A stretch of DNA of 64,000 bases from NCBI GenBank assembly GCA_051001975.1, contig JBPCMU010000047.1:37029-101028 (forward strand). Reading direction: 5' to 3'. The position numbers were made by a program, and so were the translations under genes. The DNA comes from DATAEG01 sp051001975. Its GTDB lineage: Bacteria > Actinomycetota > Actinomycetes > Mycobacteriales > Jatrophihabitantaceae. Each line of letters begins with the position of its first letter. The stretch's first letter is position 1. This document shows positions 50,981 to 60,282 of this stretch, piece after piece. The notes under the pieces are model-generated. The model had not been told where the DNA came from, did not search any database, and saw only the letters and a program-made list of their open reading frames with translations.

Positions 50981-51799
50981 GTGACGACCTCAGATGATGT
51001 TGCTGCCCGCTTCCTCGCGTTGCACCGTCCCGGTCAGCCATTGCTGCTGCCGAACCCTTGGGACGCGGGCTCCGCCCGGGTATTGGCCACCCTCGGTTTC
51101 CAGGCGCTGGCCACGACCAGTAGCGGGTACGCCGCGACGCTCGGCCGGATGGACGGTGCGGTAACCAAGGCCGAAGCCCTGAGTCATGCCGCAGTGGTCA
51201 TCGCGGCCACCGATCTGCCGGTCTCGGCCGATCTGGAGAACGGGTACGCCGATGATCCGGATGGGGTCGCGGCCACTGTCTCCGCGGCGGTCGACGTCGG
51301 TCTCGCCGGTTGCTCGGTGGAGGACTACACCAACACCGAGGACGCGCCGATCTACGAGCTTGCGCTGGCAGTCGAGCGTGTCGCCGCGGCCGCTGCGGCG
51401 GCGCACCGCGGGCCACGGCAACTGGTACTGACTGCCCGGACCGAGAACTATCTGCACGACCGGGAGGATCTCGCGGACACGATCCGCCGTCTGCAGGCGT
51501 ACCAGGAAGCCGGAGCGGACGTCCTTTACGCTCCCGGGCTGACCAGCCCGGCCGACATCAGGGATGTGTTGCGCTCGATCGATCGACCCCTCAATGTGCT
51601 GGCCATGGGCAGTGCGCCCACCGTCTCGGAACTCGCGGAATTGGGTGTCAGCCGGATCTCGGTGGGCGGTGCGTTCGCGTTCGCCGCGCTGGACGCGCTC
51701 GCCGTCGCCGGGCGGGAATTCCTCGACGAAGGCACGTACGGCTTCACGGCCCAGTCGAAGACGGGCCGGGCGCTGGCCGGCACCGCGTTCTCGGTCTGA
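50981..51799 (+). CDS. Isocitrate lyase/phosphoenolpyruvate mutase family protein
   Basis: 272 residues from GTG 50981. A TIM barrel of the PEPM/ICL superfamily: LLLPNPWDAGSARVLATLGF, ATTSSGYAATLGRMDG, VSADLENGYADDPDG (metal Asp/Glu), GCSVEDYTNTEDAPIY and ADVLYAPGLTSP. The ICL catalytic Cys loop (KKCGH) is absent, so it is more likely a PEP mutase-like C-C or C-P lyase of unassigned substrate; this subgroup is widespread in actinobacteria. 11 nt separate it from the following gene on the same strand. Confidence 0.9.
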   Translation: MTTSDDVAARFLALHRPGQPLLLPNPWDAGSARVLATLGFQALATTSSGYAATLGRMDGAVTKAEALSHAAVVIAATDLPVSADLENGYADDPDGVAATVSAAVDVGLAGCSVEDYTNTEDAPIYELALAVERVAAAAAAAHRGPRQLVLTARTENYLHDREDLADTIRRLQAYQEAGADVLYAPGLTSPADIRDVLRSIDRPLNVLAMGSAPTVSELAELGVSRISVGGAFAFAALDALAVAGREFLDEGTYGFTAQSKTGRALAGTAFSV

Positions 51800-51810
51800 C
51801 TCGCCGTACC

Positions 51811-53040
51811 GTGGTTGATTGCGTACCTACTGGCGTCTACCTGTACCCGTGGGACATCGCTGGGGATGAGCTCGCCGCCGACCGTGTTGCCGCAATGGGG
51901 GTCGACAGTGTCGTCCTTGCCGCCGCGTATCACGCGGTGCGGGCCGTCACCCCCCGTCATCCGCGGCACCGGATCGTCACTGCTGCCGAGGCAGCCGTGT
52001 ACTTCCCACTGGATCCGCTGGATTGGCAGGGCGCCAGGGTGCGACCAGCAGAATTCCCGCACGATCACGATTCTTTCGGCTCGGCCGTCGATGCGGTCCG
52101 GGCCGCCGGCCCCCGGGTCCGCGCGTGGGTCGTATTGATGCACAACGCGACGGTGGGGGCGCGCCACCCGGACCTGGTCGTCCGCAATGCCTTCGGCGAT
52201 CGATATCCGTGGGCACTGTGTCCTTCGCATCCCGAAGTGGTTCAGTACGCCGTGTCCGTCGCTCGCTCAGCCGCATGTCGCCCCGGTGTCTCCGGAATCG
52301 AGTTGGAGTCCTGCGGCTGGTACGGGGTCGGGCACGGCAGCAGCCACGACAAGGTGAGCGGGATCCCGGCGTCCGGCATCGACGAAGTGCTCATGTCGCT
52401 GTGCTTCTGCACCGCTTGCGCTGCTGCGTACGGCGCCACCGGAATCGACGCGGTCGAACTGAGGCGCCGAGTCACCGGTGGCCTGGCGGCACGGTTCAGC
52501 CATGACCTGGACACGAACGAGCAGGGAGCAGGACTGGCCGGCGTCCTCGGCAGTGCCCTGGCCGCGCAGGTGGTTGCCGTCCGGTCGGAAGTCGCGGACT
52601 CGCTGCGCCGGCAGGTCGTTGCCGGGGTGCGCGAGGCCACCAGCCCGGGATTCGAGGTGCTGCTGCAGGCCGACCCACGCGAGACGGCCACCGGCGCGAA
52701 CGTCGGCGTGGACTGGGCAGCGGCAGCTGCTGACGTCGACGGGCTGGTGCTGTCCTGCGCCGGGCCGATCGACACGGTGGCACAGCGGATCAGGGCGGCT
52801 CGGCTGAGCTCCGCCGGGCGAGCCCGTACGGTGGCCAGCCATCAAGCGGTTGCCGGGCTCGCGGGCACTGCGCGCGAGCTGGACGACCGGGTCCGGGCCA
52901 CCGTCCGGGCCGGCGCCGACGAGGTGGTGCTGTACCACGCAGGATTGGCTTCGGCGTCGGACCTGGCCCGGATGGCTGAGATGATCGCGGATCGGGCAGT
53001 TGCACCTACGCCGGATGGAGCAGCGGATGGACACGGCTGA
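51811..53040 (+). CDS. Conserved-looking hypothetical protein, TIM-barrel-like
   Basis: 409 residues from GTG 51811. Repeated strand-helix pattern (VYLYPWDIAGDELAADRVAA, VDSVVLAAAYHAVRAVTP, GPRVRAWVVLMHNATVGARHP) and a segment with Cys pairs (CFCTACAAAYGATG). The N-terminal strand with WD and the HNA segment suggest a TIM barrel of carbohydrate-type enzymes, but I cannot name a family. It lies between a PEP-mutase-like gene and an enolase-superfamily remnant on the same strand, so it may belong to a sugar-acid pathway. Confidence 0.6.
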   Translation: MVDCVPTGVYLYPWDIAGDELAADRVAAMGVDSVVLAAAYHAVRAVTPRHPRHRIVTAAEAAVYFPLDPLDWQGARVRPAEFPHDHDSFGSAVDAVRAAGPRVRAWVVLMHNATVGARHPDLVVRNAFGDRYPWALCPSHPEVVQYAVSVARSAACRPGVSGIELESCGWYGVGHGSSHDKVSGIPASGIDEVLMSLCFCTACAAAYGATGIDAVELRRRVTGGLAARFSHDLDTNEQGAGLAGVLGSALAAQVVAVRSEVADSLRRQVVAGVREATSPGFEVLLQADPRETATGANVGVDWAAAAADVDGLVLSCAGPIDTVAQRIRAARLSSAGRARTVASHQAVAGLAGTARELDDRVRATVRAGADEVVLYHAGLASASDLARMAEMIADRAVAPTPDGAADGHG

Positions 53041-53073
53041 GGCTTCGACCGTGGGCGTCGGGTACTGGGGCGG

Positions 53074-53710
53074 GGTCTCGGATTCAGCTACTCGAAGCGG
53101 GCCGGTGGACCCGGTCTGTTCGCGCATGCCCGGGAGATCGCCGGTGAGGTGCTGGGGGAGGACGCGAATGACATAGGCAGAATCTGGCAGAAGCTTGTTT
53201 GGGCCGGTGCGTTGGTCGGCCGCAGCGGGCTCAGCACCCAGGCGATCGCCGCGATCGACATCGCATTGTGGGATCTCAAGGCCCGGCGTGCCGGAGTGTC
53301 GCTTGCCAAGCTCATCGGCGCCTATCGCGACGAAGTGCCGTGTTACAACACCCCTGGCGGCTTCTTCTCGTCCTCCATCGACGAGGTCGTGGCCAACGCG
53401 AGGGCCAGCCTGACAGCCGGTATCGGCGGGATCAAGATCAAGGTGGGCCACCCCGATCCGGCTGTGGCTCGGCCTTGCGCCGCACTTCGCGATGGAGTTG
53501 CACGTGCATCTCGCGGCTACCTATCCGAACGAGGCGTGGGTGGAGCACTTCGACTGGCTGGAGCCGCTCTTCGAGGAACGGCTCCAGATTCGCTCGGGGT
53601 CGATCGTCGTGCCTGATCGACCTGGCCTCGGTCTCACACTGACAGAGCAGGCTCGGGCTTGGACGGTGGACCGCTTCGAGGCGCACGCGACCGGACGGCC
53701 GCGGCGTTGA
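53074..53710 (+). pseudogene. Enolase-superfamily (mandelate racemase-like) gene, truncated and internally deleted
   Basis: It starts mid-protein with GLGFSYSKRAGGPG, continues through LGEDANDIGRIWQKLVW, AIDIALWDLKARRAG and IKIKVGHPD (the barrel start with the KxK-like motif), then jumps near 53468, in another frame, to APHFAMELHVHLAA, DWLEPLF and VPDRPGLGLTL at the C-terminus. The central barrel (about 190 residues, with the Asp-Glu-Glu metal ligands and catalytic base) is missing, as is the N-terminal capping part. It cannot be active. It was probably a sugar-acid dehydratase. Confidence 0.85.
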
Positions 53711-54958
53711 CTACTGCGCCGGCGTGCGATCGTCCATCGTCCACGGCGATGCGAAGCCGTGCGGGGCGTCGGCGGCCAGCAGATCCAGGAACGGCTTCGC
53801 GTCGAACGCTTCCGGCCCGAGCACGCCGGTGCCTGACCACGTGCCGTTCGCTAGCAACTCCAGCGCGATGACGGGGTTGATCGCGGTCTGCCACACCACG
53901 CATTGCGCGCCGTAGTCGCGCATCGAATCCGCGTTGTCGACGACGTGCGAGAGGTACACCGCACGGGGCGCGCGGTCCTTGCCTGTGCCGGTCACCCAGA
54001 GCCCGGCACAGGTCGCGCCATGCATGGCATCACCCAGCGTCGCCGGGTCCGGCAGGCAAGCGGCCACCACGTCCCGCGGGGACACCGCGCCACCTTGCAC
54101 CGTCACCGGATCGGTCTTGTCGAGGCCGAGTTTGTGCAGCGTGCGCAGAACGTCGATGAATTCAGAGCCGAGGCCGTACTTGAACGTCACCCGTTTCGCA
54201 TCCACCCAACGAGGCATCAGCAGGACTTCCTCATGCTCCACATTGACGCATTCGACCGGGCCGATACCGCCCGGGAAGTCGAAGACCTCCGGCTCGCTGA
54301 ACGGCTCGGTGGTGTACCAGCCGCGGCCCTTCTCCCAGATGACCGGCGGATTCAGGCATTCCTCGATCGTCGTCCAGATCGAGAACGACGGCGCAAAGTC
54401 GTACCCGTCGACGGTCAGGTTCGAGCCGTCCCGGGTGCCGAGCTCATCGATCTCGTCGAACAGGTGATCCGCGGCGTAGCGCGCGAAGACGTCCGATAGC
54501 CCAGGCTCGACGCCGATCCCGACGAGAGCCAGCCGGCCGGCCCGCTCCCACTTCTCGGCGACCGCGAACTGCTCGTCGCCGAGCTTCACTCCGGTCTGCG
54601 CGTAGGGCTGGTCGGGATGGCGGTGCGACAGTGACATCGCCATGTCGAGATAGTCGGCGTCCGCGTCCAGTGCGCCGGTGAAAATCGGCATGACGAAACG
54701 CGGGTCGACCGCATTCATCACGTGGGTGATCTGGTGGCGCTTGGCGAGCTGGGTTACCGCGGCCGGCTGGCCGGCGTCCACCTGGGCTGCGGTGAACCGG
54801 TCCTCGTCCGGATGTAACCGGGTCACTGCCGCGATGGTCCGCTCGGCGCGGGCCAGGTCGTAGTCGGCGACGACGAGCGCCTCGAAGAATCCGCGGTGCG
54901 CAGCGATCCGGGCGAACGCGTCGCCGACTCCGCCCGCTCCGACAAGGAGAATGCGCAT
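53711..54958 (-). CDS. Saccharopine dehydrogenase-family oxidoreductase
   Basis: 415 residues from ATG 54958. Rossmann domain with RILLVGAGGVGDAFARIAA, then NAVDPRFVMPIF, DYLDMAMSLSH and VGIGVEPGLSDVFARYA; the C-terminal Sacchrp_dh_C-type domain contains DGYDFAPSFSIW. These enzymes join or split amino acids with 2-oxo acids (saccharopine, carboxyspermidine). Its place at the end of an operon with a GABA-type permease and aminobutyraldehyde dehydrogenase suggests polyamine or amino acid catabolism. The exact substrate is unknown. 31 nt after the permease stop. Confidence 0.9.
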   Translation of the reverse strand: MRILLVGAGGVGDAFARIAAHRGFFEALVVADYDLARAERTIAAVTRLHPDEDRFTAAQVDAGQPAAVTQLAKRHQITHVMNAVDPRFVMPIFTGALDADADYLDMAMSLSHRHPDQPYAQTGVKLGDEQFAVAEKWERAGRLALVGIGVEPGLSDVFARYAADHLFDEIDELGTRDGSNLTVDGYDFAPSFSIWTTIEECLNPPVIWEKGRGWYTTEPFSEPEVFDFPGGIGPVECVNVEHEEVLLMPRWVDAKRVTFKYGLGSEFIDVLRTLHKLGLDKTDPVTVQGGAVSPRDVVAACLPDPATLGDAMHGATCAGLWVTGTGKDRAPRAVYLSHVVDNADSMRDYGAQCVVWQTAINPVIALELLANGTWSGTGVLGPEAFDAKPFLDLLAADAPHGFASPWTMDDRTPAQ

Positions 54959-54989
54959 CAATGCTCCAGACGCTGGGATCGGCCGACGG

Positions 54990-56624
54990 TCAGTCCTGCT
55001 CGGGTAGGACCAACCGTTCCTGCGAGCCGGAGTCCGGCAGTGTGAAACCGGTGGTGATTGGTGCGTCCTCGGCAAGGAAGATCGGGGTGTCCCGGTTCAG
55101 CGTCTTTCCACTGAAGAAGTCCTTGTACGGACCCATCGAGATGTACATCAGGATGACGCCGATCAGGATCGAACCGACTCCGATCAGGAATGCCCAGCCG
55201 ATATGCCAGTGCGGCGAGAACGGCAGCACGAAGACGACATAGCTGTTCACCGGCTTCCAGTCCTGGACGATGGTGAGAATCAGCCCACCGAAGAGCATCA
55301 GCCCGCCCAGCGTCGGGAAGACGCCGCGCATGAAGAAGTCGCGCACGCTGCCGGTCAGCTCGTGGCGGTAGTACCAGGTGCAGGCGAAACCGGTGAGCCC
55401 GTAGTAGAAGGCGATCATCATCCCGATCGCGGTTACGGCGTCGGCGATGAGGCCGCCGTCGGAGTAGAAGTTCATCGCTAGGTAGATCACGGCCGAGATG
55501 ACACCCATCCAGATGGTGGAACTGGTCGGCGTCAGATACTTCGGGTGGATGTTGGCGAACCGCTTGGGAATCGCCTTGAAGGCGGCCATCGACAGGGTGG
55601 TGCGTGCTGTCGGCAGGATCGTCGTCTGCGTCGACGCGGCCGCCGAGGTGAGTACCAACAGGATCAACAGCTTGCCCATCACGGTGCCGAAGCCTGACGA
55701 GCCGAACGCGGCATTGCCGATGACGCTGAGAATGTCCGACGAGTTGTCCGGGTTGGCCAGGCCGATGCCCTTGGTACCGACGCCCGCATAGGACTGGGCG
55801 GCGAGCGCGACGATCACATAGGTGACCAGGAGCAGCACCGTCGAAATGATCGCCGCGCGGCCGGGCGTCTTGTCTCGATCCTTGGTCTCCTCGTTGATCG
55901 ACACCGCGGAGTCCCAACCCCAGTAGATGAAGAGCATCAGAATGATGCCCTGCGCGAAGGTGTTCAAGTCGCTGACGTGGAACGGGTTGAACCAGGACAG
56001 CGCCGGGTGGATCGCCGTGTCCGGCGCTCCGGAACCGAACGCTTTGATCAGCGCAGTGACGGCGAAGATGATCAGTACGACTACCTCGAGGGCGAGCAGG
56101 AACTGCTGGATGCGCGCGGAGATCTCGATGCCGCGGTAGCAGATGTAGGTCATGAGGGCCATCCAGACGAGCCCGACGAACAGCACCCAGCCGCTAGCCG
56201 CGTTCGATCCGATGCCGTCGGCGCCGAACAGCAGGAATACGTACTGGCCGGCGACCTGGGCCAGCGAGGCCATCACGAGGACGTCCGAGGCGATGATGCC
56301 CCAGCCGCCCATCCAACCTGTCTTCGGCCCGAACGCTTTCGTCGCCCACGTGAACGTGGTGCCGCAGTCGGGCTCGCGCTTGTTCAGCTGCTGATAGCCG
56401 ATCGACACGAACAAGATGGGCACGAACGCCAGGACGATGATCGCCGGTGCCTGCAGCCCGACCAGGATGACGATGTAGCCGAGGGTTGCGGCGAGGCTGT
56501 ACGCAGGTGCGGTCGACGCCACCCCGATCACCACGCTGGTGGCCAGGCCGATCGCACCGGTCTTCAGTCCCTTGCCGCCGTCGTCGGACGACGTGCGTGG
56601 CTCGGCTACAGCATCTGCGCTCAT
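54990..56624 (-). CDS. APC-family amino acid permease
   Basis: 544 residues from ATG 56624. Twelve or more membrane segments; APC landmarks IGLATSVVIGVASTAPAYSLAAT at the start, GTTFTWATKAFGPKTGWMGGW, IYWGWDSAVSINEET and a helix with PTARTTLSMA. Closest in style to GABA/ethanolamine/putrescine permeases. It imports an amino acid or amine using the ion gradient. It is the middle gene of an operon between the aldehyde dehydrogenase (150-nt gap) and the saccharopine-dehydrogenase-like gene. Confidence 0.92.
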   Translation of the reverse strand: MSADAVAEPRTSSDDGGKGLKTGAIGLATSVVIGVASTAPAYSLAATLGYIVILVGLQAPAIIVLAFVPILFVSIGYQQLNKREPDCGTTFTWATKAFGPKTGWMGGWGIIASDVLVMASLAQVAGQYVFLLFGADGIGSNAASGWVLFVGLVWMALMTYICYRGIEISARIQQFLLALEVVVLIIFAVTALIKAFGSGAPDTAIHPALSWFNPFHVSDLNTFAQGIILMLFIYWGWDSAVSINEETKDRDKTPGRAAIISTVLLLVTYVIVALAAQSYAGVGTKGIGLANPDNSSDILSVIGNAAFGSSGFGTVMGKLLILLVLTSAAASTQTTILPTARTTLSMAAFKAIPKRFANIHPKYLTPTSSTIWMGVISAVIYLAMNFYSDGGLIADAVTAIGMMIAFYYGLTGFACTWYYRHELTGSVRDFFMRGVFPTLGGLMLFGGLILTIVQDWKPVNSYVVFVLPFSPHWHIGWAFLIGVGSILIGVILMYISMGPYKDFFSGKTLNRDTPIFLAEDAPITTGFTLPDSGSQERLVLPEQD

Positions 56625-56774
56625 CGGCAGCTCCCCAGATCGATCCGTACCGGCCACTGCGGCAGATGGCTACTGCGTTTATCGCAGCCCGCCACTGATC
56701 TGGCAAGGGTTTCCGTGCTGTACGTTTGCAAATTCTACGGATATCGTCGTCCTCTGTCCGAATTCGGGTCGCCG

Positions 56775-58211
56775 CTACCCGTCGATGTTGCTCATCACGT
56801 GCTTGATCCGGGTGTAGTCCTCCAGGCTGTACATGGACAGGTCCTTGCCGTAGCCGGAGTGCTTGAACCCGCCGTGCGGCATCTCGGCCACCACCGGGAT
56901 GTGCGCGTTGATCCAGACGCAACCGAAATCGAGGTCGCGGGCGAAGCGCATCGCCCGGCCGTGGTCCTTCGTCCAGACCGACGCGGCCAGCCCGTACTGC
57001 ACCCCGTTGGCCCAGCGCAATGCCTCGTTGTCGTCGCTGAATTGCTGCACGCTGATCACCGGGCCGAACACCTCGTTCTGCACCATCTCGTCGTCCTGCC
57101 GCAGACCGGCGACGACGGTGGCCTCGTGGAAGTAGCCCGGCTGCTCGACACGGCTGCCGCCCGCGGCGACCGACGCGTGGTCGGGCAGCCGAGACAGGAA
57201 TCCGCTCACCCGATCGGCCTGCGCCTCGGTGATCAACGGCCCGAACAGCACGTCCTCGTCGGGCATGCCGGTCTTGGCCGCCGTCCGGGCCTGTTCGCTG
57301 AGCGCCGCGACGAACTCGTTGTACACCCCCGGGGCAGCAAGCACCCGGGACGCCGCGGTGCAGTCTTGCCCTGCGTTGAAGTAGCCGCCGACGGCGATCC
57401 CCTCGGCGGCTGCTGCGATGTCCGCGTCGTCGAAGACGATCACCGGCGCCTTGCCGCCGAGTTCGAGGTGCACCCGCTTGACATCAGTGGCGGCGCTGGC
57501 GGCCACCTCCATGCCCGCGCGCACGGAGCCGGTGATCGACACCATCGCCGGCGTCGGGTGACCGACCACCGCGCGACCCGAGTCGCGATCGCCGCACAGC
57601 ACGTTGAGCACGCCCGGCGGCAGGAACTCGGCCGCGAGTTCAGCGAGCAGGAGCGTGCTCAACGGTGTGCTGTCGCTCGGCTTCAGCACGACGGCATTGC
57701 CCGCCGCGATGGCCGGGGCGATCTTCCAAATGGCCATCATCAGCGGGTAGTTCCACGGGGTCACCTGCGCACAGACCCCGACTGGCTCTCGCCGGACCAT
57801 CGAGGTGTGCCCGGCGAGGTACTCGCCGGCCGAGCGACCCTCCAGCACGCGCGCCGCCCCGGCGAAGAATCTGAGCTGATCCACCGACGGGGGGATCTCC
57901 TCGCTGGCGACCAATGCCAGCGGCTTGCCGGTGTTCACCGACTCGGCGGCGACGAACTCCTCCGCACGCGCCTCGAGCGCGTCCGCGATCTTCAGCATCG
58001 CGCGTTGCCGATCTGCCGGTGTGGTGCGCCGCCAACCGTCGAAGGCCGTGGCAGCGGCGGCCATGGCCGCGTCGACATCATCGGCCGAGGAGACCGGTGC
58101 GGTGGCGAACACCTGTCCGGTCGACGGGTTGACCAACTCGCTGGTGCGCCCGTCGAGAGCATCGATGGACCGGCCGTTGACGAAGTTCTGCAGGGTGCGG
58201 ATGTCGGGCAC
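56775..58211 (-). CDS. Aldehyde dehydrogenase, gamma-aminobutyraldehyde dehydrogenase-like
   Basis: 478 residues from GTG 58211. PWNYPLMMAIWKIAPAIAAGN and the NAD site (ITGSVRAGMEV), catalytic Glu in HLELGGKAPVIVF and Cys in GQDCTAASR: complete. The family features (TPADRQRAMLKIADAL, WINAHIPVVAEMPHGGFKHSGYGKD in parts) are those of aminobutyraldehyde dehydrogenase, which oxidises 4-aminobutanal to GABA. It heads the operon with the permease and is divergent from the Lrp/AsnC gene, which probably regulates both sides. Confidence 0.92.
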   Translation of the reverse strand: MPDIRTLQNFVNGRSIDALDGRTSELVNPSTGQVFATAPVSSADDVDAAMAAAATAFDGWRRTTPADRQRAMLKIADALEARAEEFVAAESVNTGKPLALVASEEIPPSVDQLRFFAGAARVLEGRSAGEYLAGHTSMVRREPVGVCAQVTPWNYPLMMAIWKIAPAIAAGNAVVLKPSDSTPLSTLLLAELAAEFLPPGVLNVLCGDRDSGRAVVGHPTPAMVSITGSVRAGMEVAASAATDVKRVHLELGGKAPVIVFDDADIAAAAEGIAVGGYFNAGQDCTAASRVLAAPGVYNEFVAALSEQARTAAKTGMPDEDVLFGPLITEAQADRVSGFLSRLPDHASVAAGGSRVEQPGYFHEATVVAGLRQDDEMVQNEVFGPVISVQQFSDDNEALRWANGVQYGLAASVWTKDHGRAMRFARDLDFGCVWINAHIPVVAEMPHGGFKHSGYGKDLSMYSLEDYTRIKHVMSNIDG

Positions 58212-58393
58212 GGCGAGCCTCCTGGGAGCGCGGTCGGACCACCGGGCTGGATCGTCCGGTGATCCGAGCGTAGGGCGGTGGCGTATCCGGAATCAATGGC
58301 GCCGCCAGGTCACGGCAACGAAATGCGTCGTCGTGGCGGGTGTCGGGCACGGATCCGCTTGCCAAGCATCGGGGACCGAGCAATGATCGATGG

Positions 58394-58864
58394 GTGCCGG
58401 CAAAGGAGCGAACCAGCCCCGTCCTCGACGATGCGTCGAAGGCGATCATCGAAGCGCTGCAACAGGACGGACGCCGTTCCTACGCATCCATCGGCACCAG
58501 CGTCGGTCTCTCCGAGGCGGCCATCCGGCAGCGGGTGCAGCGATTGCTCGACGCCGGCGTGATGCAGATCGTCGCGGTCACCGACCCGGTGCAGGTGGGC
58601 TTCAACCGGCAGGCGATGGTCGGTATCCGGGTCAGCGGCGACCCGATCGAGACGGCAGCCGCGGTGGAGCAGATCGCCGAAGTCGACTACGTGGTGATCA
58701 CGGCCGGCTCGTTCGACCTGCTCGTCGAGGTCGTCTGCGAGGACGACGATCACCTGCTCGAGTTGATCAGTAGCCGGATCCGCAGCCTGCCGAACGTGAC
58801 CAGTACCGAGACGTTCGTCTACCTGAAGCTGCGCCGACAGCGTTACGACTGGGGGACCCGATGA
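58394..58864 (+). CDS. Lrp/AsnC-family regulator
   Basis: 156 residues from GTG 58394. HTH at residues 10-55 (DDASKAIIEALQQDGRRSYASIGTSVGLSEAAIRQRVQRLLDAGV in parts) and a RAM/AsnC ligand domain (VGFNRQAMVGIRVSG, FDLLVEVVCEDDDHLLELI). It senses amino acids and forms octamers on DNA. Located divergent from the aldehyde dehydrogenase operon and 13 nt before the aminotransferase, so it probably controls the whole amine-catabolic cluster. Confidence 0.92.
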   Translation: MPAKERTSPVLDDASKAIIEALQQDGRRSYASIGTSVGLSEAAIRQRVQRLLDAGVMQIVAVTDPVQVGFNRQAMVGIRVSGDPIETAAAVEQIAEVDYVVITAGSFDLLVEVVCEDDDHLLELISSRIRSLPNVTSTETFVYLKLRRQRYDWGTR

Positions 58865-58877
58865 ATGAACGGACGAC

Positions 58878-60260
58878 ATGAGCACCACGCCGCTGGGCAC
58901 CGAGCGCGCTGCCGCAGCCCGGGATCACCTGTGGATGCACTTCACCCGGCAGTCGACCTACACCGCCGGGTCCGACGTACCGATCATCGTGCGCGGTGAA
59001 GGCGCCTACGTCTACGACGACGCCGGCCGAAAGTACCTCGACGGGTTGTCCGGTCTGTTCGTAGTACAGGTCGGGCACGGCCGGCGCGAGCTTGCCGATC
59101 GAGCCGCGGCGCAGGCCGGCGAGCTAGGGTTCTTCCCGCTCTGGTCCTACGCCCATCCGAGCGCAATCGATCTCGCCGAGCGGTTGGCGTCCTACGCACC
59201 CGGGGACTTGAACCGGGTGTTCTTCACCACCGGCGGTGGCGAGGCCGTCGAGTCGGCGTGGAAGCTCGCCAAGCAGTACTTCAAGCTGACTGGGAAGCCG
59301 GGCAAGCACAAGGTGATCTCGCGCAACGTGGCCTATCACGGCACGCCGCAGGGTGCCTTGTCGATCACTGGCATTCCGTCCGCCAAGCAGGCATTCGAGC
59401 CGTTGGTGCCTGGCGCGTTCAAGGTGCCGAACACCAACCAGTACCGGGCGCCGGAGCACCTTCGCGACGACGCCAAGGCGTTCGGGCTGTGGGCCGCCAA
59501 CCGCATCGAGGAAGCGATCCTGTTCGAGGGCCCGGACACCGTCGCCGCGGTTTTCCTGGAGCCGGTGCAGAACTCGGGCGGGTGCTTCCCGCCGCCGCCC
59601 GGGTACTTCGACCGGGTGCGGGAGATCTGCGACCAGTACGACGTGCTGCTGGTCTCTGACGAGGTGATCTGCGCATTCGGCCGGATCGGCTCGATGTTCG
59701 CCTGTGACGACTTCGGCTACGTGCCGGACATCATCACCTGCGCCAAGGGGATGACCTCCGGCTACTCGCCGATCGGCGCGATGATCGCCTCGGACCGGTT
59801 GTTCGAGCCGTTCTCGCACGGGAACACCACGTTCGCGCACGGCTACACCTTCGGGGGGCACCCGGTGTCGTCCGCGGTGGCGATGGCAAACCTCGACATC
59901 TTCGAACGAGAAGGCCTGAACGATCACGTCAGGGCGACGGGCGGCGCGTTCCGGGCAACGCTGGAGACCCTGCTGGACCTGCCGATCGTCGGCGACGTGC
60001 GCGGTGCCGGTTTCTTCTACGGCATCGAGCTCGTCAAGGACAAGGCAACTCGGGAGACGTTCAACGAGGAGGAGTCGGAGCGGTTGCTGCGCGGGTTCCT
60101 CTCGAAGGCCTTGTTCGAGGCCGGCCTGTACTGCCGGGCCGACGACCGCGGCGACCCGGTGGTACAACTCGCGCCGCCGCTGATCTGCGGGCAGGCCGAG
60201 TTCGACGAAATGGCGCAGATCCTGCGCGGCGTGCTGACCGAAGCGTGGGCTCGGCTCTAG
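58878..60260 (+). CDS. Class III PLP aminotransferase (omega-amino acid/putrescine-type)
   Basis: 460 residues from ATG 58878. Landmarks: YLDGLSGLFVVQVGHGR, FFTTGGGEAVESAWKLA, VAYHGTPQGALSITG, LVSDEVICAFGR and the Schiff-base Lys290 in CAKGMTSGYSP, then HGNTTFAHGYTFGGHPV. It belongs to the aspartate aminotransferase superfamily fold type I, beta-alanine/putrescine:pyruvate transaminase-like. It would turn an amine into an amino-aldehyde that the neighbouring dehydrogenase oxidises. Translated from the same message as the Lrp/AsnC regulator. Confidence 0.93.
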   Translation: MSTTPLGTERAAAARDHLWMHFTRQSTYTAGSDVPIIVRGEGAYVYDDAGRKYLDGLSGLFVVQVGHGRRELADRAAAQAGELGFFPLWSYAHPSAIDLAERLASYAPGDLNRVFFTTGGGEAVESAWKLAKQYFKLTGKPGKHKVISRNVAYHGTPQGALSITGIPSAKQAFEPLVPGAFKVPNTNQYRAPEHLRDDAKAFGLWAANRIEEAILFEGPDTVAAVFLEPVQNSGGCFPPPPGYFDRVREICDQYDVLLVSDEVICAFGRIGSMFACDDFGYVPDIITCAKGMTSGYSPIGAMIASDRLFEPFSHGNTTFAHGYTFGGHPVSSAVAMANLDIFEREGLNDHVRATGGAFRATLETLLDLPIVGDVRGAGFFYGIELVKDKATRETFNEEESERLLRGFLSKALFEAGLYCRADDRGDPVVQLAPPLICGQAEFDEMAQILRGVLTEAWARL

Positions 60261-60282
60261 CGCCGCGATGCACGCGGCGGGT

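Noticed and set aside
55977..58262. Plus-strand open frame of about 760 codons over the aldehyde dehydrogenase and permease
   Set aside because: Antisense shadow of two intact genes; low-complexity His/Arg-rich translation.
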